Positions 10,801-20,400 of a stretch of DNA of 27,972 bases are shown piece after piece (position 1 is the stretch's first letter; each line of letters begins with the position of its first letter). The position numbers and the translations under genes are program-made. Source of the stretch: Baffinella frigidus (taxonomy: Eukaryota; Cryptophyceae; Cryptomonadales; Baffinellaceae); the NCBI GenBank assembly GCA_026770585.1, contig MU646836.1:206401-234372 (forward strand), read 5' to 3'. Below the pieces are notes generated by a model. The model did no database searches, was not told where the DNA came from, and saw only the letters and a list, made by a program, of their open reading frames with translations.

Positions 10801-12533
10801 CGCGAGGGCTGATGATGTTCCCGCCATTTCTGTGTAGTGAAGCTCCCCGACCCATTTAGCAGCAACCGGGGGCTTCATGGATACAGTTCATCAAAACGAT
10901 TTGTACTAGAATATTACGCATTGCCCTGGATTCCAACCGGAATTTCGCCTTGGTTTCAAGGCGAAAAGACACTCGGGCGCTGCTAAGTGGGCATGGCACG
11001 GCAGGTCGCGTGGCCGATCATATCTGGGAGTGCGCGCTACTCCCCGAACCAGCTGGGCCTCGGGGCGTCGGGCGCCATCAACGCGGTCAACCCGAACACC
11101 AAACCCTAAACCATGCACCCTAATCCCTAATCCCTAAACCCTTAACCCTAAACCCTAAACCTTAAACCCTAAACCCCTGAACCCTACACCTTAAACCCTA
11201 AACCCAAAATCCTAACCCCTGGACCCTAAACCCTAAACCCCAAACCCTAAACCCTGACCCCTAAACCCTCAACCCTAAACACCACACCACGCACCCCAAA
11301 CCCTAAACCCTTAACCCCACCCCAAACACCTCAAACCCTAAACGCCAAACACTCAACCCCAAACCTTGCCCCAAAACCCTGAAGCTCAATGGAGACAGGT
11401 GGTGGCATTCTCGGTGCTGACATTCCCGGGGCGGATGCTCCTCTTCTACTGGGTCCTCCCTGTCTCGGCAGGTGCGTCCCATATACCCCCTAAATCCTGA
11501 CCCCTAAACCCTTAATCCTGAGCCCTAACTGGTTCAGATTTCGAGACCTCAGCCTGTCTTTTTTTCGAAGGCGTTGAAGCGATCTTGATTTGGTGTCATT
11601 GGAATCTGTTTGATCCTGCTGTACTTGTTGCTCCCTGTCCCGGCAGGTGCGCGGAACCCTTTCTCTCTCTCTCTCTCTCAAAACCACTTTCTCTCTCCGG
11701 AACCCTTTCTCTCTCTCTTGAACCCTTGCTCTCTCCCCTGAATCCTTTATCTCTGTCTGAAACCCGAACAGCGTCGATAAGGGTACCACCTGATTCGGAT
11801 ACAGGGTTCAGGGTTTCGGGTGTAGCGTGTTCCCGTTCGAAGGCGCGAAAGCGATCTGGTGTTACCCTTCAGGACGACCCCTTCGGCCAGGGTTAAGTTA
11901 ACATATTGACATTCCAAATAGCTGACGAGCCCGCCTCGGCAGCGGGGCTGGGCGTGCTCTTCCTCGGAAAGGATATTGCCGGATTGATGCTCGGCGACCC
12001 CTCCCTCGGGAACCCGGTACACCCAACCTCAAACACTAAACCCTAAACCCCAAACCCTAAACCCTAAACCTTAAACTCTGAAATCTGAACTGTAAACTCT
12101 AATTCCCAAACTCTAAAGCCTCAAATCTGAACTATCAAAACTAAACCCTAAACCCTAAACCCTAAACCCTAAACCCTAAACCCTAAACCCCAAACCCCAA
12201 ACCCCAAACCCTAAACCCTAAACCCTTAACTCTAAACCCCAAACACCGAACCCTCAACCCTAAACCCTAAACCACAAGCCCCAAACCCTGAACCCCTAAC
12301 CCCAAATTCCAAACCCTAAACCCTAAACCCTAAACCCTAAACCCCACACCTCAAACCTCAGTCGCACATCGGGGGCGCGGTATTCGCCGAAACCCTAAAC
12401 ACCACACCCCAAACCCCAAACTATACGCCCCAAACCCTAAACCCCACACCCTTACCCCCAGGCGCATGTCGGGGGCGCGTTGTTCGGCGGGGCGCTCTGG
12501 ATGCGGTGGGGGCGGCCGCGGCCCTTCATCTGA
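7848..12533 (+). CDS. Rhomboid intramembrane serine protease, mitochondrial PARL type
   Basis: Eight exons join in phase into 185 residues: 7848-7919, 8607-8666, 9287-9326, 10227-10291, 11005-11085, 11399-11471, 11922-12016 and 12462-12533 (TGA stop). Landmarks in order are VFVMWQSLKLRRFM (end of the first membrane segment), TSVFSHYDW joined to VHLGTNIVTLLLF (the HxxxN of the second segment), RFVALYMVGGLFSS, GLGASGAINA with the nucleophile Ser at 11068-11070, FYWVLPVSA, and AHVGGALFGG with the catalytic His at 12465-12467. Order and spacing fit PARL/Rbd1 rhomboids, which cleave membrane segments in the mitochondrial inner membrane; localisation is inferred from the family. The start, any targeting peptide and most of membrane segment 1 were not found. 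The C-terminus is short and basic-hydrophobic (GRPRPFI). Five of the eight exons start with GT, and most introns hold telomere-like DNA. Confidence 0.93.
7921..8035 (-). repeat. TTTAGGG block in rhomboid intron (reverse orientation)
   Basis: TTTAGGTTTGAGGG, GGTTTAGGGTTGAGG and TTTAGGGTGTGGGG begin directly at the donor GTAAGGAGTTTAGG. This is one of the few blocks whose G-rich strand is the gene's sense strand. Confidence 0.85.
8671..9283 (+). repeat. Telomere-like repeat forming a whole rhomboid intron
   Basis: Intron 8667-9286 is CCCTAAA-type repeat from its donor (GTCCATCTCCCTAAACC) to its acceptor (CCTAAACCAG). Units include CCCTAAA, CCCTGAA, CCCTACA (a uniform run at about 8947-8986) and CCCCAAA. 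Confidence 0.96.
9327..10226 (+). other. Rhomboid intron of about 900 bp, mostly unique sequence
   Basis: A phase-1 intron between GTGCGTGT at 9327 and TGGCAG at 10226. It has a small TTTAGGG block near 9450-9517; the rest shows no recognised feature. Frames open inside it on both strands have no family motif. Confidence 0.75.
9450..9517 (-). repeat. Short TTTAGGG block in rhomboid intron
   Basis: About nine degenerate TTTAGGG/ATTAGGG units on the plus strand. Confidence 0.9.
10316..10450 (-). repeat. Degenerate TTTAGGG and GGGGAAACCC repeats in rhomboid intron
   Basis: Units such as TTAGGGTTTGGGGAAACCC recur three to four times with a period of about 21-22 bp, followed by GGTTTGAGGTTTAGG and GTTGGGAGGTTGAGAGG. 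The block lies in intron 10292-11004. Confidence 0.8.
11093..11385 (+). repeat. Telomere-like repeat forming a whole rhomboid intron
   Basis: Intron 11086-11398, directly after the Ser-active-site exon, is CCCTAAA-type repeat with only short unique edges. Confidence 0.95.
11456..11651 (+). repeat. Copy of an exon end and its splice donor inside the next intron
   Basis: The end of exon 11399-11471 and its donor (11456-11476, CTCCCTGTCTCGGCAGGTGC then G) recurs at 11631-11651 with one substitution. A second pair of repeats (TCGAAGGCG, then AGCGATCT and GGTGT) lies at about 11565-11600 and 11837-11868, so the intron also carries a duplication with a period of about 270 bp. Confidence 0.85.
11660..11760 (+). 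repeat. CTCTCT-rich low-complexity tract
   Basis: CT microsatellite with a period of roughly 27 bp built on AACCCTTTCTCTCTCTCT. It lies in rhomboid intron 11472-11921. Confidence 0.85.
12026..12450 (+). repeat. Telomere-like repeat forming the last rhomboid intron
   Basis: Intron 12017-12461 is CCCTAAA/CCCCAAA repeat interrupted by a decayed copy of the next exon at 12362-12390. Confidence 0.95.
12362..12390 (+). repeat. Decayed copy of the rhomboid His exon within the intron
   Basis: CAG|TCGCACATCGGGGGCGCG, then GTATTCGCCG, mirrors the true exon start CAG|GCGCATGTCGGGGGCGCG, then TTGTTCGGCG (12462-12489). It keeps an AG acceptor, the reading frame and the catalytic His codon, but runs into telomere repeat with no donor. 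It is either an exon duplicate or a source of aberrant splicing. Confidence 0.8.
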
Positions 12534-12834
12534 CGCGCCAGAGACACGCGAGACCAAAGATACCCTTCAGAAGTCAACCACCGAGGCTCGTCACCTGTCC
12601 GACCGAGGCTCACAGGGAGAGGACAGTTGGATCGTGGTGTGGAGACTGGAGGCGCTTCGTGGAAGGCCTTGATGCGAGGTTGCGGGCTCCGGGGGGTGGT
12701 GCATGATGATCATTATGTACCACGCCGCTGGCCCTCATCCCTCCTCTTTGTGCTTCGTGCTGGCGCCGGCCCTCTCGAGGGCCGCCGTGTGTTGACGAAA
12801 GGGGGGGGTGGGGGGAGGGGGGGGGGGCTGATGA

Positions 12835-12935
12835 CAGAGACGTTTATTACTGCCAATACGGCCGCCATGTGTCCACCTCCACCGAGGCTGAGTCTGAGCA
12901 GGGGCACCGAGAGAGGCCATGGGCACTCTACACGG
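12835..12935 (+). repeat. Dispersed repeat family C, copy 1
   Basis: AGAGACGTTTATTACTGCCA, CGGCCGCCATGTGTCCACCT, CCACCGAGGCTGAGTCTGAG and CACCGAGAGAGGCCATGGGC occur in this order. Partial matches lie at 13280-13380 and 14108-14210, with an inverted one at about 13815-13910. Confidence 0.75.
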
Positions 12936-12944
12936 TGTGTTAGG

Positions 12945-13081
12945 CCCATACAGGGGCACCTCGCTCACAAGGAGCAGCCCCCCCCCCCCCCAGAACCACC
13001 TCAGGGCCATAGACAGGCCTACTGTACTGTAGGGTTTTATGGTGGCGTTGCTCCTTATGAGGGAGGCACCCCTGTAGGGGA
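12945..13081. mobile_element. Inverted-repeat (foldback/MITE-like) element
   Basis: The left arm (CCATACAGGGGCACCTCGCT, then CACAAGGAGCAGC) is an imperfect inverse of the right arm (GTTGCTCCTTATGAGGGAGG, then CACCCCTGTAGGGG). The loop is about 65 bp with no coding capacity, so if mobile it is non-autonomous. Confidence 0.65.
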
Positions 13082-13279
13082 GACCAGGGTTTAGTGATGA
13101 CGTTGCGCGATCGCGGATAGGTAACGCACGCGAAAGCGTCCCCTTCAAATGGAGAGAGACCGTGATCACTCCATTACGATTACGACCCGCTCTCTTCTTT
13201 TCTCTCCTTCTCCCCCTCCATCCCTCTCTCTCTCCCTCTCTCTCTCTCTCTCCCTCTCTCTCACACAGTCTGTTTCAAG

Positions 13280-13380
13280 AGACCTTTATCACAGCACGGC
13301 CGCCTGGTATCGATCCCCACCGAGCCTCAAGAAAAGGTGGAGGACAGCGAGAGGCGTGCGGGCAAGAGTGAATGGCGTAT
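13280..13380 (+). repeat. Dispersed repeat family C, copy 2
   Basis: GAGACCTTTATCACAGCACG, GCCGCCTGGTATCGATCCCC and ACCGAGCCTCAAG follow the family C order. Confidence 0.6.
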
Positions 13381-13814
13381 GCATGGGTGTTGATCAGTCC
13401 CGAAGGGACGGGCTCCAACGCTTTCGAGCAAGCCCTGTACTCAAAAACACACGAACGTTGTTTTCCCCAAGATGGTGGTGAGCGCAAGTCGGACAACTGC
13501 ACGCGTCCTGAACAGGTTTCGGACAAGCACCTGGCCCTCTTTCTTGGTCTTTGAGCTCCCTTAGGTTTATGATATGCACTTAACCCCCGCCGTCTGGATT
13601 GCTCGCGCAGCACGCCGCGTGATTCACCATGCAAATCTGTCGAACTCTCTTGCACCGGCATTGGATTTACAGGAGAGTACGCTGACCTCGAAACTCTTGG
13701 CACGTGAAAGGGGCAGGCGTGGGGTCGTAAACCCATAACGTTTACTGTGCGCATGTCTTCTGTTTCTAATGCTGCTGTCACGTGTCCCAACGCCGTACCA
13801 TCTCCCCACTCTGC

Positions 13815-13910
13815 GTGCGTGGCCTCTCCGCGTCGTCCCTGGCTTAGAGTGCACATGACCTCTCTCGGCGTCCCTGCGCAGACACAGACTCGGTGGGGGT
13901 GCACCCTCGG
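13815..13910 (-). repeat. Dispersed repeat family C, inverted copy
   Basis: On the minus strand: GGTGCACCCCCACCGAGTCT, GTGTCTGCGCAGGGACGCCG, then AGAGAGGTCATGTGCACTCT. It matches copy 1 in order. Confidence 0.7.
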
Positions 13911-14107
13911 GCGCAGTCCGAGTGGATTTCCGCTCCCAGACAAGGCTCCACCTTGTGTGGGAGCCGAAATCATAGTGGGGGTTTGTGCGGACAACAATGG
14001 AGTGGGAAAACGGCTTGAGTCGAGAGCCGGCGGGCATGCTGGTAGTAATCAAGGGCTCTCTCCTGCAACCTTGCCTTCTTGAGCGGGAAGGCATGGGGGG
14101 CTTTGCG

Positions 14108-14210
14108 AGAGAGACCTTCGTTCATGAATACCAATGCGCCCGGCATGTACGCACCCCAACCAGGGCTGTGTCTGAAAAAGGGCTAGGAGAGATGGCTGTA
14201 GCAAAACACG
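14108..14210 (+). repeat. Dispersed repeat family C, copy 3
   Basis: AGAGAGACCTTCGTTCATGA, ATACCAATGCGCCCGGCATG, then ACCAGGGCTGTGTCTGAAAA. A similar order to copy 1. Confidence 0.6.
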
Positions 14211-14217
14211 TCTCTCA

Positions 14218-14415
14218 CGCGACCTCTCACCCTCAAAGGTCGCACGTGTCCCACACGGCATCTGACCCCCCAAGGTCGTGACTTCTGACTCCCAAACGCC
14301 ACGACCCCTGGCCCCGAAACGACGCTACCTCTTAACCCCCCAAGGTCGCGCGACCTCTGGCGCCGAAAGGTCGTATCCCCCAACAGTCGCGACCTGTTTC
14401 GCTCAAAGGTCTAAC
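14218..14415. repeat. GGTCGCGACC-rich short-repeat tract at the 3' end of the Sec14-like gene
   Basis: CAAAGGTCGC, CCAAGGTCGTGAC, CCAAGGTCGCGCGACCTCTG, GAAAGGTCGT and AGTCGCGACC recur every 20-60 bp up to the stop codon. The cores are self-complementary. Confidence 0.7.
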
Positions 14416-17400
14416 TTGGCCATGATCGCGTCCGCCTCCCGGTACCGCTGCGCGCGCGCGTCCCCGAACGCGTCCTCCCACGGTTGCTTCTTCGGCAATG
14501 GGAGATCCCCGAAACGCAGCCCGCCAATGTCCTACCGGAAAGGGGGGTAACTCTTCAGCGAGGGGCTCGCAACCTATTCGTGGGGTGCGCCGCCAGCCGT
14601 GATGTCGGGAGGGTCTATCCCTTAAGTGGCCAGTAGGCACATGCGCCCTACCGTAGGGCCCTAGGACCTGCCTAGGACCTCTTGGCCGTCAAACTTGACG
14701 GCATGGCCACTTAAGGGATACAGTGGCCCTGTTGAGTGGATACACGTTTCTTCCTCTCTGGTTCTGCGGGCTCTGGTTCTGCGGGGGGTTCAGAGCCTTG
14801 CGCTGAGAAAGTGGACTTTAGGATTCAGGGTTGAGGATTGAGGGTAGGATGGAGGGTTTAGGGTTTGGGTTGAGGGTTTAGAGTTTATGGTTTAGGGTGT
14901 AGGGCCTAGGGTTTAGGGTGCAGTGTGAAGGGTTGAGTGTTTATGGTTTATGATTTATGGTTTATGGTTTATGGTTTAGGGTTTGGGGTTTAGGGTTTAG
15001 GGTATAGGGTATAGGGTTTAGGCTTTGGGGTTTGGAGTGTGGGGTTTACGGGTATGCATGCTCCTCGAGCACACATTTCTCCCTCGGGCGCATCTCCCCA
15101 TGCGTCGGGACTGAGACTCTCAGGGACCCTACACCCCACACCAGGGAACACATGCTCGGCATGTTGTTTTCGATCCTGGATAAACGCATTTTATCCCTCC
15201 AAAATCCTCACTCTCGAACAAGAAACCCCAAAACTCCAAACCCTACACCCAAAACCTGATCCGTGGGAAGCTTCCGCAGGGCAACCTCGATCGGCCCCCC
15301 CAGGCCACGCAGCGCCTGGTTGAGGGTTTAGGGTTCAGGGATCCGGGTACAGGGTGTCGGGTTTAGGGTCAGGGAATATGGTGACGCCGTGTCAACTAGG
15401 GGATATGGTGATGCCGTGTCAACTAGGGGCACCCCAAAGCCGCCAGACCCCAGGAAGTGCATACGGTCTCTTTTACTTTTCTCAAGTTGACATCTCGGGT
15501 CTGCAGTACAAACTCGGCCGACTTTGGCGTGAACCCGGTCTCAAGAAAATGGTGAGACCGTATCAGACTGGGACAGAGCAAGAAGGAGTGGGGTGATGCC
15601 TTGTCAACGAGAGGGTCATCGAAGCCGCCACACCCCAGGAAATGTCCCTTTGCTTCCTCGGGCCAGGTCACCTCTCGAACTTGATAGCGTGAGCAGGCTT
15701 TTGATAGTGCCATGTGCGTGGCAGCATTGGTGTTGAGGGATTTATCACACGGTGCAAGGGTTGACACGTGAGTGTAACAAAGGAGGGTCGCTGCCGAGCG
15801 AACTCGGCACAAATAAGACAGTCAGGGTCGAAAAACGACCTTAGCTTTCAGGTGAAAGTCCTTAAAACTAAGGAGTTGCCGCCTCGCTCGACAGTCGAGC
15901 GTTATCGTTATCCGGATAACGAACAGACCTTCCCAACGACGGGGTCCCCAAAGCCGCCTGACCCGAGGAAGTGCATCCGGTCCCGTTGCTTCTCCGGCAG
16001 CAGGAACTTCGCTACCTGCGAGCAAAGACACTCCCGTTTCAGTCAACCCGTTGACTTACTACGCTAGGTCTCAAGAGGGTCAATCCCAAAAGTCAACTCC
16101 AAGTGACCCTCGAGTCATTTTGACGGAATCCCGCGATTTCACGGGATTCTGCCGCTACGGCAACTTTTGATTGATCCACATCACGTCTAAAGTAGAACGA
16201 ACGACGGTTGACTGAATCGGGTGGGGTTTTGTACCAGGGCGGTGACTCAACCAGGAAGGGTGTGTACCAGGTGCATACCGAAGGCGATGGTTAGTCAACC
16301 GCCGAGGGAGCGTGGTATCGGAAACCGATTTTCGGTACGAATCCGATGGACACAACACCATGAAACCAGTCCAAAGTTCTGAGGGCTGGTAGAAGACGGA
16401 GCGAGGAAACGAGAGGCGGAGGGTAAGACCCAGCCCACACACATGCAAACCTGACAAACCCAAGCGAGCAACATGGGTGAGAAACCGCAGGGCTGCCGGA
16501 AGGCACCAACCCCCCTCAACCCGGTGAGATCTCGACCTTGAACCCTGTCAGGAGCGCACTCCCCAGATGGAGGCTGGTAGACGTTCAGGGTTCAGGCTTT
16601 TCGGCTCAGGGGTTCGGGTCTAGGACCTAGGGCTTGGGGCCTAGGGCCTGGGGCCTAGGCCCTGGGACCTAGGGCCTAGGGCCTAGAGCTTAGGGCCTAG
16701 GGTCTAGGGCCTATGGTCTATGGTCTAGGGTCTAGGCTCTAGGGTCCGGGAAATATGATCTAGGTTCTGGGCGTTAAACCCAACAGACGGAGGCGAAGTA
16801 GAAGAGCTCGCGAAAAACGTGTCTGAAACCAGAGGGCTGGTGGAAGGCACCAAACCCCCTCAACCCATAAACCCTCAACTCAAAACACTAGGTTGTGCCG
16901 CCGCAGGGTGAGCGCAAACCCTCAGCCCTCAACCCTGAACCCTGAACCCTAAAACCTAAACGCCGAATCCCGAGCGCACCCCCCCCCCCTGGTCGGATAG
17001 CGAGGGGGCAAACGGATCGTGTACGAATCGAAAATTTGTACCAGCCGCGTCCAGTGTGGACGCTAGACTTCCCCTTTGGAAGGCTGGCAAGAATATGCCT
17101 GCTCCGTTTGCCTGCTCACTATCCGAGCAATGAGACAGAGGCGAAGAAGAAGGGCGTGCATGGGACACCTTGACTCGCTGTGGAAAGCGACTGTCAAGCT
17201 CTGCCCGAGTTTCAGTATGGCTCGTCCTTAAAACTATTCAAGAGCAGAAATTCAGTACAAATAGTTGAATAGAACGCCTTTAGGATGAGGCAGAATAAAA
17301 CTCAGGCAGAGCTAGACAGTAACCTTTCGGTACAAATCCGACGAACCCAACCGACCGAAATGCGTCAGAGTTCGGAAGGCTGCTGGAAGTCTAGGGTTGG

Positions 17401-20400
17401 GTGTTTAAAGGTTTAGGGTTTAGGGATTAGGGATGGGGGTTTAGGTTGTGGGGCTTAGGTATGGAAGTTGAGGGTTGAGGGGATTAGGGTTTAAGGATCG
17501 CGGGATCGCGGGTGGGTCGGGTCTACTAGTAGGGATCAAAGGTGGGTCGGGTCGACTGGCGTCGATCGCGGGTCGGTCCCTTCGACTGGTAGGCATCGCG
17601 GGTGGGTCGAGTCAACTAGTGACGTACCCCCCAGACGGAGGCGAAGTAGAAGGGCTCTCCGAGCATGATGCACGTCGAGATGTTCTGCTCGAAACTGTGC
17701 CACGCGAGACACGCCATGCCACCACCGTTCAGAGCCCACGCGCCAAACGTCCACTACAAAGGGCAACCAGCATGCAAACGTGGCGAGCCGAGTTTTATCA
17801 GGCAGAAACACGGTGGCACACGTCGACGTGTGCCATGGCGCGGTGTTTTGCAAAGCCGCTCTACCCCACGGTCGGAACCCTCCCGCGCACCGAATGTCAT
17901 GCCCCCCGCCTGGACCTAAAGGGGATTTTGACCCGAGGTTGACTGAAATGACCCTGTGGGGGGAATTGCGCCTCCCTGAGGATCCTTCTCAGCCCTCCCC
18001 CCTCGCGCGGCGCTGGGAGCCGAAAAGGTTATGAGCCTGACGATAACGGCCCTCGTCGCATGCGCCGCGACCGCGGTCACAACCTGTCTGTTCAACCCTA
18101 CTCCCCAACCTGGCAGGACAGGACGGGGGCGGCTCTGGGCGAAAGGTGTTCTGGGGCCTTTGTGTCCTGGGAATCGAGGAGTGTGATCGCGTGCACTGTT
18201 CAGGGGTGGAGTGTGACCGAGTGCACTCGCGTGGCATCGGTGGGGCTCAATCCCAGCCTCCGGGGGAGACAATTCATGGCAGACGTGGCGGTATCAATGA
18301 CGCTATCCCCTTGGGCGGCTCCCAGGAGAGAGTACCTGTGTAGCAGCGACATCCCTCCAGAACGCACCTGCACGCCACGAGTCGAGAAGCTTCGTGTTAC
18401 TCCAACACCAAGGCACACCACGTCTGTGCCGATCTAGACGTTTGGTGTTATATCAAGTCACAACAAGTCTGTACCAGGGTGTACCGATCTCACGCGTCCT
18501 CGTGTGAGATGTGCGTGCTCGTGTCAAGTCGCGCCTGCTTGACTGCTGTTTTACCCGCCCCCTCAAACCCGGAAAACAGAACCCGCGTGCAAAACACTCC
18601 CCAGAGGATGGGATTAAGACAAACCCGCTAGAGCTCAGAAAAATGAGCACACGGTACTCGACTAGGGCAGCGCGGTCCCAGGAGCATGGCCGGGCCTACC
18701 GTAGTGGAACGCCACACGCTCACTACCCTGAATGCGAAGAGCGACCGAAGTATCTCGCCTTCTTGAGGCCCCTAGGACATCTCGCCTGAGGCCCCCTAGG
18801 AACGCAGCTCCTGTAGTAGCCCTGGGTGCAACCGCAGTCCCAAACTGTTTGGTGGTTTCCCTGCATTCGAGGCGTTCTCTGACCCATACAATGACTAATG
18901 TTGTGGAACTGTTGGTTAACAAGATATCTTTTGCCCCGGATAATTACTAATTACTACCACGAACATAACTGGAGCGATCTGCGAAGGCCACTGTGTGGTA
19001 GGGTGGACTGTGTGGTAGGGTGGACTGTGTGGTAGGGTGGACTGTGGTAGGGTGGGCGGCACCATGTGCCACATGTCCTTGAGGTGGAAGCCTGACAGGT
19101 CTTGGATCACCACCAGTCCTCGTCCCTGCCCGCCCGGGAATTCGAAATCAATACGAATAATTTTCTTCCGCGAACAACAGAGTGAAACACTTTCACTGGG
19201 AAACCAATGTGAACACACCATGGAAGTTCACGTGAATTCCCAAATCAACAATCTCGCAATTGTCCTGCTTGCCGCGGGCCTTCCACCCGCCCGATTCCAC
19301 CCGCCCGATTTCACCCGCCCTCCCGAAGTGAACAGTTCGATCGGTAAGTCTGGCGGATCTGTTCCAAGGTGTACCGATTTTCGGTAAACCCTGGTGCACA
19401 TCGGGGCTGGGCCAACCGAGCGATATTGCGTCCGAGGCAGGCAGTTCTCAAGGCCGGGTGGGGTTTAGGGTTCAGAAACTCCCCCGTACGACCGTTGGCT
19501 AACCAGAGAGTTTCCCAGTTCTACCCGAATTGGCCATGGTCTGGTCAAAACCCTGACCGGATCATTCAACCGCCGCGGGGCGAATCGGCACAGTTCCGAG
19601 GCGGGTCCTTTTCAAGGCTGGTCGACTTTGGATCACTTTGCTCTATGCGTGAGTGAAGAGCGGTTTCCACATCTGTTGGTCACAAAAATAACAGAACGAG
19701 GGCTGCACTTGACGGTTTAGTAGAGCGACTGTGGTAAATGTTGGCCGCTTTTCGGATTCCCGGTTTGCCGGTTTGCCGGTTTTACAAGTCCCGTCAGGGT
19801 TTTAAATCCGATTTCATTTGAACCAGATTTCTCGAAAAGGTGCGTTTTGAAAGGGTTTTAGTTTACTTTTGGTTCAAATGAAATCTGCTTTAAAACCCTA
19901 ATGGGACTTGAAAAACCGGCAAACCGGCAAACCGGGAACCCGTAAAGCGGCCAACATTTACCACAGTCGCTCTACCAGCACCGTGACCATGTGGCTTTAT
20001 TTCATTCATTTTGTTTGGCCAGCGGATGAGACACCCGCTCTAGTAACAAAAACATAGAGAAGGGCCAACCTGCCAGTCCTGCCTGGAGTACATTGTCTCG
20101 TGCACGTAAACCTGGTTTAGGGTTGAGGGTTGAGGGTTGAGGGTTGAGGGTGAAGGGCTTAGGGTTTAGGGATTAGGGTTTAGGGATTAGGGTTTAGGGA
20201 TTAGGGTTTAGGATTTTGATTTAGAGTTTAAGGTTTGGGGTTTAGGGTTCAGGGTTGGTGGTTTAGGGTTTAGGGTGTAGGGTTGAGGGTTTGGGGTCTA
20301 GGGTCTGGGGTCTAGGGTTTAGGGTTTGGGGTCTAGGGTTTAGGGTTTGGGGTCTAGGGTTTAGAGTTTATGTAGGGATTAGGGTTTAGGGTTTAGGGTG

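Larger units (their letters stand above)
12534..14402. other. Intergenic repeats between the convergent rhomboid and Sec14-like genes
   Basis: No gene is recognised. The stretch has several copies of a short dispersed repeat (family C, listed separately), an inverted-repeat element at 12945-13081, G runs near 12801-12828, a CT microsatellite at about 13195-13262, and a GGTCGCGACC-rich tract from about 14218. The long minus-strand frame at 13275-13997 crosses repeat copies and shows no domain. Confidence 0.6.

Noticed and set aside
13275-13997. 240-codon minus-strand open frame
   Set aside because: It crosses copies of dispersed family C and a CT microsatellite, has no domain-like pattern, and GC-rich DNA makes long chance frames common here.
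16330-16360. tRNA gene suggested by GGTACGAATCC B-box-like sequence
   Set aside because: No acceptor stem, anticodon arm or A box could be paired around it; it recurs as a dispersed repeat.
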